64,000 nt of DNA, taken from NCBI GenBank assembly GCA_014238335.1, contig JABABI010000037.1, positions 1-64,000 on the forward strand, given 5' to 3'. This document shows, piece by piece, positions 17,473 to 24,317 of the stretch. The notes under the pieces were generated by a model. That model ran no database searches. It was not told the origin of the DNA and saw nothing but the letters and a program-made list of their open reading frames with translations. This stretch comes from Fuerstiella sp. (GTDB lineage Bacteria; Planctomycetota; Planctomycetia; Planctomycetales; Planctomycetaceae). A program made the position numbers and the translations under genes. Numbering within the stretch: position 1 is the first letter of the stretch; the number at the start of each line of letters is the position of its first letter.

Positions 17473-17730
17473 CACGTACCTCCAAAGAACTCAAGGAATT
17501 CGTAGGCAAGGTCCAGCAAATCCCGGAACGTCAAATTATCGGCACCGCCTCGGTCCATACCTCGTTTGACATCTTCGACGTACTTACCGAAAGCATGGCG
17601 ATCAACGCCGGCCTGTCTCCTCCACTTGCGAGAAATCCGTTGCCGGGACATAAACACAGCACCGCTGAGCGGCCAACGGTGGAACCGTCATTGGCAATTC
17701 CGCAGCAGCAATCGCCGGGGCGGCGACCAA
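17472..17730 (-). pseudogene. Orphan C-terminal tip of the repeat protein, copy 1, internally deleted
   Basis: Minus-strand reading gives MSRQRISRKW then QAGVDRHAFGKYVEDVKRGM and LTFRDLLDLAYEFLEFFGG, homologous to the last ~62 residues of the protein at 18145-20016. Upstream (17657-17730), remnants of its hydrophobic segment follow (VAAPAIAAAEL) but in a different frame. Relative to copy 2, 107 bases (18347-18453) are missing. The Ala-rich body is absent altogether. A 61-residue tip could still be translated from 17657. It arose by duplication of the 3' end plus the DUF4279 gene and is now decaying. Confidence 0.8.
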
Positions 17731-17743
17731 CGCTCACGTTCGC

Positions 17744-18145
17744 CTAGTCCCGAATCGAAATACAGAGTTCAATTCCGGCGCGTGTAAACAACTCAAGAGC
17801 TTGCGGGGAAAAGTCAAATCCTCCCTGGTTTGGCAAGAATAGGTAACTGCAAAAGACGTCGACTTTAAGCCCCTCGTCCGCGACCAGACTCTTGATTTGC
17901 TCAGCCTTTGCAAGAAACACTCCATGAATTTGTCGCAGGAGATCGCCCAGTGTCTCTTCGTCATCTCCTGATATCTCGTACCTCCACATATCGTTTGAAT
18001 ATGGCTCCGTAAACTTCGACCGTCTTTCTCCCTTGCGATGCGTGTAAGTGGGTTCCACACCTAAGAGTGCCGATATTCGGTCCGGGTCGCCTATGTCTCC
18101 GAAAACACGAAAGTTGCACGAGTCCTGCTGTCTCGCTCTTTCCAT
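17744..18145 (-). CDS. DUF4279 domain protein, candidate immunity protein
   Basis: 133 residues from ATG 18145, which overlaps the TGA of the upstream repeat protein (TGATG), so translation is coupled. A GTG one codon earlier is possible. DUF4279 pattern: CNFRVFGDIGDPDRISALLG, VEPTYTHRKGERR, WRYEISGDDEETLGDLLRQI and a beta-rich C-terminus. The family is small, cytoplasmic and of unknown activity. Here it is the partner of a protein with a variable C-terminal tip, it is duplicated with that tip, and more small genes follow. That arrangement is typical of immunity genes next to polymorphic toxins. Direct evidence for immunity is lacking. Confidence 0.8.
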   Translation of the reverse strand: MERARQQDSCNFRVFGDIGDPDRISALLGVEPTYTHRKGERRSKFTEPYSNDMWRYEISGDDEETLGDLLRQIHGVFLAKAEQIKSLVADEGLKVDVFCSYLFLPNQGGFDFSPQALELFTRAGIELCISIRD

Positions 18146-20016
18146 CACGCACCTCCAAAGAGCTCAAGGAATTCGTAGGCAAGATCCAGCAGATGCCGGA
18201 ACGTAAAGTTTTCGTCACCGCGCCGGCCCATACCTTTTTTGAGTTCATGGACGTAATCACTGAAAGCATGGCGATCAACGCCGGCCTGTCGGGCGGCTTC
18301 GTCAACTTGTGCCAAGTCCCGTTTTCGGGACATGAACACGGCACCGCCGAGCAGGCCGGCGGCCTGTAGTGTAGCAGTTCCTGTTACAGTGACTTCCGCT
18401 GTGCCGACAACCACTCCACCGACTCCCAATGCTCCGTTGCCACGCAACACGGGCTGAGCGGCCAACGTTGGAAGTGTCACCGTCAATTCCGCAGCAGCAA
18501 TCACCGGAGCGGCGACCAAAACTACGACGGCGGTTCCTGCAACAACAGCAGTGCCACGCGCCGCGGTGTCGTAGGCCGCTAGATCGGCATCCATATCCCC
18601 CGGATTTGTCAGATAACGCCAGTAGTCATCCCAGAAACTCGGTTCCGAACTGGCTGAAGATCCGCTGTAGGAGGCCAGCGATGACGCGGTCGCCTCGATG
18701 GCGGCGACATCCGCTACGAATGCACTCCACGCGGTCGCTTCCGCAGCCGTGCGCGCCGAGTTGGCCGCAGCAACGGCGGATTCAAACGCGGTTCTGGCGG
18801 CCTGTTCGGCAACAACCCACGCAGCGTCAGCAGCAGTAACTGCTGTCTGATATGCGGCGTCAGCGGCCGCGACAGCGACATCCCACGCGTCACTTGCGGC
18901 CTGCATCGCCGCTTCGTAGGCGACCCACTCCGCAGCTTCAGTCGCGTACCACGCTGCGTCAGCAGCGGTGACGGCTGCATTATAGGTTGCGGAAGCCGTC
19001 GCCTCCGTGGCATCCCATGCGGCAACCGCTGCGGTCATGGCGGCGTCATAGATCGCTGCAGCTGTCGCTTCTGCTGTTGTCCATGTGGCTGCCGCTGCGG
19101 CTGCGGCTGTATCAAACGTTGCCAGCGCAGCCGTTTCGGTCGTTGTCCAATCGGTCTCTGCACTGCTGGCAGCGAGGTCGAATGCGGCACTTGCGGTGGC
19201 TTCCGCGGCAACCCACGCATTTTCGGCAGTCGTCATGGCAGAATCGTAGGTCGCCCATGCCGCAGCTTCGGCCGTCGTCCATGCGGCGTCTGCAGCCGCT
19301 ACGGCGGCTTCGAGCGTTGTCCATGCCGCCGCTTCGGCGGTAACCCATGCCGCTTCCGCTGCGGCGGCAGCGGTGTCAAAGACTGCTGACGCGGCTGCTT
19401 CTGCGGACTCCCACGTGGCAAAGGCGCCCGCTTCTGCGGAATTCCATGCCGTGGTCGCTGCACTGATGGCCGCGTCCCAGGCAGTACTGGCGGAATTGTA
19501 CGCAGCTTCGTACGCTGCCCAAGCCGCATCCGCTGCTGCCAATGCGCTCACGGCAGCGGCATCTGCAGTGGCAAGGGCCGCTGCCGCGTCCGCGATATCG
19601 GTCGCCGTGGCCATTGGATCCATACTGACCATGTCGTAGTTCATCATGGCATCCATGGCTGCCATTTCTGCCTCCATCGCGGCTTGCTGCGCGTCCACGT
19701 AGGTTTGATATGCAGGATCAACCGTGGCATGGAATGCGGCATCTGCTGCCGCCGCTGCACTTTCGAAAGCGGCGTCGGCCGCATCCATCGTTGAATTGTA
19801 CGCGGCATCGGCTGCGTCCACGGCGTTGTTGTAGGCGGTACTTGCTGCATTCAGTGCAGAATCGTACACAGCGTCTGCCGCATCCAGCGCCGAATTGTAA
19901 GCTGCGTCCGCTGCATCGACGGTCGACGTCCAGGCAGCGTCGGCGGTGGCCAATGCGTTGTCGTAAGCCGTGCCCGCTGCATCCGCCGACCATCCGGGAA
20001 TCAACGTCGCTTGCAC
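18145..20016 (-). CDS. Ala-rich hendecad-repeat protein with hydrophobic region and toxin-like C-terminal tip
   Basis: 623 residues from GTG 20016; an in-frame TGA two codons upstream fixes the earliest start. Residues 16-92 hold seven and 178-441 twenty-four 11-residue repeats of type aA[WYF]xxAxxaAx, separated by a Met-rich, imperfect stretch (93-177). In the second block W and Y/F units alternate, making a 22-residue super-repeat. Residues 462-475 (WDDYWRYLTNPGDM) form a linker and 485-560 are hydrophobic, Val/Ala/Gly rich. The last ~62 residues (MSRKRDLAQVDEAAR, QAGVDRHAFSDYVHELKKGM, LLDLAYEFLELFGG) form a compact charged helical tip. No signal peptide, RHS, PAAR or VgrG part is seen. The duplicated tip and coupled DUF4279 gene suggest a polymorphic-toxin-like protein; catalytic activity of the tip is unknown. 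Structural filament protein is an alternative. Confidence 0.75.
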   Translation of the reverse strand: MQATLIPGWSADAAGTAYDNALATADAAWTSTVDAADAAYNSALDAADAVYDSALNAASTAYNNAVDAADAAYNSTMDAADAAFESAAAAADAAFHATVDPAYQTYVDAQQAAMEAEMAAMDAMMNYDMVSMDPMATATDIADAAAALATADAAAVSALAAADAAWAAYEAAYNSASTAWDAAISAATTAWNSAEAGAFATWESAEAAASAVFDTAAAAAEAAWVTAEAAAWTTLEAAVAAADAAWTTAEAAAWATYDSAMTTAENAWVAAEATASAAFDLAASSAETDWTTTETAALATFDTAAAAAAATWTTAEATAAAIYDAAMTAAVAAWDATEATASATYNAAVTAADAAWYATEAAEWVAYEAAMQAASDAWDVAVAAADAAYQTAVTAADAAWVVAEQAARTAFESAVAAANSARTAAEATAWSAFVADVAAIEATASSLASYSGSSASSEPSFWDDYWRYLTNPGDMDADLAAYDTAARGTAVVAGTAVVVLVAAPVIAAAELTVTLPTLAAQPVLRGNGALGVGGVVVGTAEVTVTGTATLQAAGLLGGAVFMSRKRDLAQVDEAARQAGVDRHAFSDYVHELKKGMGRRGDENFTFRHLLDLAYEFLELFGGA

Positions 20017-20214
20017 GTGTCATCGATCGTCCGTTCTCTTTCACCACAACGGGACGATGAACGATGGCAATCCATCGTTTGTGCACGGCCGAGCGGTTGT
20101 CTGAAATCCGGGCCGGGCGTTCGTCAACGATGATAGTCCTGTCGACTTCGCATCGAACGTCGACGACCACTCTCACTAACGGATAACATGGTGACACGTG
20201 ATGTGCGCATCACG

Positions 20215-21372
20215 TTATTTCTCGCTCAGCACGCGCTGGTAAACTTCACGGACGCGTTCTGTCATGAATTCGTGGCGGAACTGCGAGGCGAAACGTTCCC
20301 GGCCGTGGGCCCCAAGGCGTTGTCGCAGCGCAGCGTCGCTGGCAAGTCTGACGATCGCTTCTGATAACGGCTCGATCGACCTGGCGGGGACAAGGCAACC
20401 GGTTTCGTTATTGATACAAACCTCGGGCGCACCGTCGATATCATAACTGACAATCGGTTTACCACAGATCAGCGCCTGTGGCAGGACTCGAGCAAGTCCT
20501 TCCCAGACACTCGTGTGAGCCACCACGTCCATTGCATGAATGTAATTGGTCACCTGATTGGGGGGAATCAGCCCGGCAAAGATAAAGTGCTCGCTGAGTC
20601 CCAGCTGGGCGATGCGGTTTTGGAACTGTGATTTCAGAATTCCGTCGCCCACGAACAGGAACCGCACGTTGGGTACTCTGGCCACAATCGCGGGTGCGGC
20701 TTCAATGAGATATTCGTGGCCCTTCAGATTGAACAGTCGGGCGATCTTGCCAACGACGACATGCGATTCATTGACTCCAAGCTCGCGGCGTATTTCATCA
20801 CGTGATCGCGACGGCTGCAGAAACGTATCCACGTCCATTCCGCTGAAGATCGTTGTGTACTTGTCAGGCGTACCAATTCCGGCCGCAAGGTACTGCTGCG
20901 ACATTGCATCGCAGACCGTTATGAAATGCTGGCACCATGGTTCCGCCAACTTTTCCGCCGTCCGGTAAGCGCTCTGCAGAACTGCTGGCTGTCCGAAGTG
21001 AAACGCGGCTCCATGAATGCTGTGCACGCAGGGAATACCCAGTGCGAAGGCGGCTCGACGCCCCAGAATGCCGGCCTTGGAACTGTGCGTGTGCACGATG
21101 TCCGGCTGGTAATTTTTCAGCATCCGTTTCAGTGCGAAGTAACACTTTGCGTCCCGCCACGGATGCAGGCTGCGGCGCATCTCAGGCAGTACACGCAGGT
21201 CCAGGCGGCGGTCGATTGCGCGCTGCTCCAGGGTTCCCTCCGGGCCAAGACCCGGTCCCGTGATCAGGCAGACTTCGTCGTTGTGGATGTGGTGCTGGTC
21301 GTCCACATTGAACAGCGTGTTCTCCTGCGCTCCGCCGATGATCAGTCGCGTGATGATGTGGGCAGTTCGCAT
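20215..21372 (-). CDS. Glycosyltransferase family 4 (GT-B fold)
   Basis: 385 residues. N-terminal domain starts TAHIITRLIIGGAQENT with the Gly-rich loop of GT4 enzymes. Then DIVHTHSSKAGILGRRAAF and a C-terminal nucleotide-sugar domain with GKIARLFNLKGHEYLIEA, LFVGDGILKSQ and HTSVWEGLARVLPQALICGKP; the EGLARVLPQAL region is the E-x7-E-like donor-binding element. It transfers a sugar from an activated donor to a lipid-linked or polysaccharide acceptor, and the specificity cannot be read. Cytoplasmic, possibly membrane-associated. No polysaccharide cluster surrounds it. The 102-nt repeat copy A lies directly upstream. Confidence 0.9.
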   Translation of the reverse strand: MRTAHIITRLIIGGAQENTLFNVDDQHHIHNDEVCLITGPGLGPEGTLEQRAIDRRLDLRVLPEMRRSLHPWRDAKCYFALKRMLKNYQPDIVHTHSSKAGILGRRAAFALGIPCVHSIHGAAFHFGQPAVLQSAYRTAEKLAEPWCQHFITVCDAMSQQYLAAGIGTPDKYTTIFSGMDVDTFLQPSRSRDEIRRELGVNESHVVVGKIARLFNLKGHEYLIEAAPAIVARVPNVRFLFVGDGILKSQFQNRIAQLGLSEHFIFAGLIPPNQVTNYIHAMDVVAHTSVWEGLARVLPQALICGKPIVSYDIDGAPEVCINNETGCLVPARSIEPLSEAIVRLASDAALRQRLGAHGRERFASQFRHEFMTERVREVYQRVLSEK

Positions 21373-21383
21373 GAATCGCGGCT

Positions 21384-21485
21384 AGAGCAGTTTACGAAAA
21401 CACGTAGCTCGTTCGGGCTCGTGGGAAACACACATAGTAGGCCAGAAAACGTTTTTCGCGGCCACGAATCAGCGTAATACGCTGT
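21384..21485. repeat. 102-nt dispersed element, copy A
   Basis: Aligns without gaps to 55150-55251 with 87 of 102 identical bases. The best conserved parts are cagtttacg, gctcgttcgggctcgtgg and aaacgtttttcgc...gaatcagc...taatacgctgt. No shared open reading frame. Here it is antisense to the adjacent GT4 gene; copy B is in sense orientation to purH. Confidence 0.7.
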
Positions 21486-21582
21486 AGCGGAATGGTCTAT
21501 CGGATGTTGAACAGCAGCAGTGAGATTTTTCGAACGTCATGATTTGGAAGGGCAACATGAACTGCGAAAAGGATTGACCCCT

Positions 21583-22497
21583 TCAGGTCACAAGCAGCTC
21601 ATCAGGATAGTCGACGTGCACCAGGTACAGTCCTTCCGGCGTCGCCGTACAACCGGCTTGGCCACGGTCCATGGATGCCACGACGTCCGCCATATATTCA
21701 TGCGATTCCGTGCCAGTACCGATTCGCAGCAGCGTTCCCACGATCGCTCGCACCATGTTGTACAGAAATCCGTCGGCCATGATTTCAAAACAGATCAGTG
21801 GCGATGTTGGATCTTCGTGCGGTCGGGCATCCGTTGGCTGCCAGCAGTGTCCTGCAGAATCACGTTGATCAGAATTGTCACTTTGCCCGTTCTGATTATT
21901 GTCTTCCTCAAGCGATGTTGTTTGCTGAACAGAAGCAGGTGTCCACAGTGACCAGTGCGGTACTCGTTGCAGCGTGGCTTCCATAACTGTACGAACGCTG
22001 GTGGCCTTATTTGGGTAGTTTGTTTCAAAACAGCGGAAATCGTGTGTCCCCAGAAGGTTTGGCAGAGCTTTCTGCATGGCGGCAACATTCAGCATTCGTC
22101 GCGACCGGTGCACGAGGTTTCGTAGAAACGGCGGCAGAACAGCACCGTCGAAGATCAGATAACGGTATCTTTTTCTGATGGCCGAATAAGTGGCGTGAAA
22201 GTGATCAGAAACTTCCTGGGACTGCACGATGGCAATATCCTCGGGCAGGAATCTCTGCAGCCCACGTCGAAACTGCGGCCCGGCGATTGTCGATTCGGTG
22301 CGAAAACAGGCCACCTGCCCCAGAGCATGAACGCCGGAATCAGTGCGACCGGCGCAAAGCACGTTGCAGCGAACTCCCGTCAACTTTTCTGTTGCACGTT
22401 CGACGCACTCCTGAACAGTCTGTCCGTTGGGTTGAATCTGCCAGCCGTGATAGTGAGTCCCCTCGTAGGCGATTGTCAGCATGATGTTGCGGTACAT
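21583..22497 (-). CDS. truA: tRNA pseudouridine synthase A
   Basis: 304 residues. Opening LTIAYEGTHYHGWQIQPNG and the catalytic CAGRTDSGVHALGQV (Asp53) are diagnostic, with AIRKRYRYLI and FEIMADGFLYNMVRAIVGTL in the second half. It isomerises uridines 38-40 of the tRNA anticodon stem. Odd feature: residues about 186-232 are a polar, low-complexity insertion rich in Asn, Gln, Asp and Ser that most TruA proteins lack, placed just before the FEIMADGFLYNM strand. It is probably a surface loop. The gene precedes the GT4 gene by about 210 bases on the same strand. Confidence 0.95.
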   Translation of the reverse strand: MYRNIMLTIAYEGTHYHGWQIQPNGQTVQECVERATEKLTGVRCNVLCAGRTDSGVHALGQVACFRTESTIAGPQFRRGLQRFLPEDIAIVQSQEVSDHFHATYSAIRKRYRYLIFDGAVLPPFLRNLVHRSRRMLNVAAMQKALPNLLGTHDFRCFETNYPNKATSVRTVMEATLQRVPHWSLWTPASVQQTTSLEEDNNQNGQSDNSDQRDSAGHCWQPTDARPHEDPTSPLICFEIMADGFLYNMVRAIVGTLLRIGTGTESHEYMADVVASMDRGQAGCTATPEGLYLVHVDYPDELLVT

Positions 22498-22554
22498 GGC
22501 GCGATATTAACGATTCGGAACGGGCTGGGAAGCATGCGTCCTGGAATCCCAGGA

Positions 22555-22593
22555 CGGAAGAAAAGTCCCGGTCCTTCCAGAGACCGGGACTTT
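22555..22593 (-). terminator. Strong rho-independent terminator
   Basis: On the minus strand, AAAGTCCCGGTC pairs with GACCGGGACTTT (12 bp, loop 8) followed by TCTTCC. The stem begins inside the stop codon of the endonuclease-like gene. Confidence 0.8.
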
Positions 22594-23851
22594 ATTCATC
22601 GACAGCCAGATCCAGATCCAGCCAGACCAGATGATGGTCCGAACAATTGGCGATGTCGGCGTGATTGTCTCCGGGAGCCGGCCAGAAGACGGCCCCCTTC
22701 GCAATTGTCAAATCGTTGCTGGGCAGCACATAATCGATTCTCAGATTGCCGACAACGCGGTCCGAAAAGTCGCCGGTGTCGTATTGCGAGGACCCCTTGT
22801 GCCGCAGATTCGCGCGGCCCTGAGCTGTCGCAGCAGCGACGGCTCCAGCGCTTTGCGGCGCAAAATCGCCGTTGACTCGAGGATGTTGCAGCAGCTGATT
22901 GATGGCGGTGTTATGACTATCACCGTCGACGGGATCTGCGTTCAGATCACCAAAAATGACGAAACTGCGGCCTGGCGGCAGACCACCAACGACCCCCTTG
23001 TCGTCACGCAACCACGGCTTGTCGCCGAGTGAAATGTACTCGGCCCACAGACGAATTTCGTCATGGTTGCGACGTCCGTTGCGATCTTCGGGACCGTCGA
23101 AGGCCGGAGGTGTGGGATGTGCTGCCAATAAATGCAGCCGTTGACCGTCGATGATGACCGGGACGTCCCAGTGACTTTTCGACGACAATGGCAGCGTATT
23201 CCATGCGACCGACGAGTACCATCTTTTGCCGGACTCAGGATCGACGGGCACGGCTGCCGCCGGAAGATCCTTCCACAGCAACCGTCGAAAGGTTCGCACG
23301 CCGTTCCGGTCGATCGGGAATCGGGACAGAATCACCATGCCGTACTGGCCGGGAAACCATCCAAAGCCAAGGGCATCTGTCGGACCATCCGTTTTTCCGT
23401 CATTATTGAAATCCACTCCGCTCGGCACGCCGGTGTTGACGAGTGCGGTGAACGAATGGGGATACTTCAGCGGTGCGATACTGTCGTTTCCCAGGTCCGC
23501 TTCCAGATACTGCTGTTGAAATACTCTTAACGCTTCGCCCGATTCGTCGTAGTCAAACTCGTTCAGCAGAACGACGTCAGGACGCACGGTTCTCAGGATG
23601 GTGGCCACCTGACCAGCCTGCTGACTACCCTTGCTCAGATCTTCCCGAAGCTCTCCTGCTTCACGGCGATTCAAGCTAACGTTGAACGTGGCAACACGAA
23701 CAGTACGTTTCCTGGCAACTGCGAGATCGTCTCCCTGGACCTTGACGCCAACAGTCGCAAGCACAGCGATGGTCGACAGCAGCAGTGCGAGCCCGTTCAT
23801 TGCGCTGCGTTGTCGCGAGAACACGGACGATTGAAAAAATGTCTTTCGCAT
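22592..23851 (-). CDS. Secreted endonuclease/exonuclease/phosphatase-family protein
   Basis: 419 residues from ATG 23851; a start at ATG 23800 gives a tighter signal peptide (MNGLALLLSTIAVLATVGVKVQ), and either way the product is exported. EEP fold motifs are RVATFNVSLN at the first strand, VVLLNEFDYD (metal-binding Glu), HLLAAHPTPP, FVIFGDLNADP (catalytic Asp-x-Asn) and the terminal SDHHLVW with the catalytic Asp-His. Substrate could be DNA, a phosphodiester lipid or an inositol phosphate. A separate FNNDGKTDG calcium-like loop occurs near residue 148. Alone on the minus strand, with its own terminator. Confidence 0.85.
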   Translation of the reverse strand: MRKTFFQSSVFSRQRSAMNGLALLLSTIAVLATVGVKVQGDDLAVARKRTVRVATFNVSLNRREAGELREDLSKGSQQAGQVATILRTVRPDVVLLNEFDYDESGEALRVFQQQYLEADLGNDSIAPLKYPHSFTALVNTGVPSGVDFNNDGKTDGPTDALGFGWFPGQYGMVILSRFPIDRNGVRTFRRLLWKDLPAAAVPVDPESGKRWYSSVAWNTLPLSSKSHWDVPVIIDGQRLHLLAAHPTPPAFDGPEDRNGRRNHDEIRLWAEYISLGDKPWLRDDKGVVGGLPPGRSFVIFGDLNADPVDGDSHNTAINQLLQHPRVNGDFAPQSAGAVAAATAQGRANLRHKGSSQYDTGDFSDRVVGNLRIDYVLPSNDLTIAKGAVFWPAPGDNHADIANCSDHHLVWLDLDLAVDE

Positions 23852-24317
23852 GCGGAGGTTGTCGAAGTTGAGTCGGACAGAGCTGATATTTTACAAAAAT
23901 TCACATCGAAAAACCATGAACGGCGCTCCAACTAACACGAGGTATCGCGGGCCATTAACGAGGGGCCGATTTGAGTTTTTGTCGCGTCTTCGATAAAATC
24001 ACCGCCGATGCAGCAGCGACCCATCGGAGCGGGCAACGGATTCTGGTCGGTCGCTGAATTCCGGTTGCGGGGCTGCCGCCGTGGAAAAACGCTCGAAACC
24101 CGCCGTCTGGGATATGCGCGTGGACCGTCGTCGTCAGTGCATGGGACGCGTTATATTCCATACATCCCGTCTGCCTTATGTGTCAGACAACCTCGAACGT
24201 ATTTGACCTGACATCACGCCGTGGGGTACACTTTCGGATAGAGAAAACGTCACTTCCCACCCATTGCGAGCCCTTCCCTCCGTTGCTCGCACAAGTCTGT
24301 TTGATGCAAGTCTCACC
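23852..24317. other. Divergent intergenic region, nothing recognised
   Basis: 466 bases between the endonuclease-like gene and the DUF1549 gene. It must contain both promoters; no clear motif, repeat or small gene is seen. Confidence 0.4.

Larger units (their letters stand above)
17084..18519. repeat. Tandem duplication of toxin-tip + DUF4279 cassette
   Basis: Unit 1 (17084-17730) and unit 2 (17744-18519) are direct repeats, highly similar apart from a 10-bp deletion (DUF4279) and a 107-bp deletion (tip) in unit 1. The junction lies at about 17731-17743, directly before the second occurrence of 'aatcgaaatacagagttc'. Confidence 0.85.

Noticed and set aside
19800..20016. Type I antifreeze-protein resemblance of the 11-residue Ala repeats
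   Set aside because: Fish type I antifreeze proteins also have Ala-rich 11-mers, but with Thr rather than an aromatic at the key position. The aromatic ladder and C-terminal tip argue for another role.
18429..20060. Several plus-strand and alternate minus-strand frames through the Ala-rich gene
   Set aside because: The 33-bp periodic GC-rich sequence leaves all frames open. Only the frame with regular 11-residue repeats and a conserved C-terminal tip makes sense.
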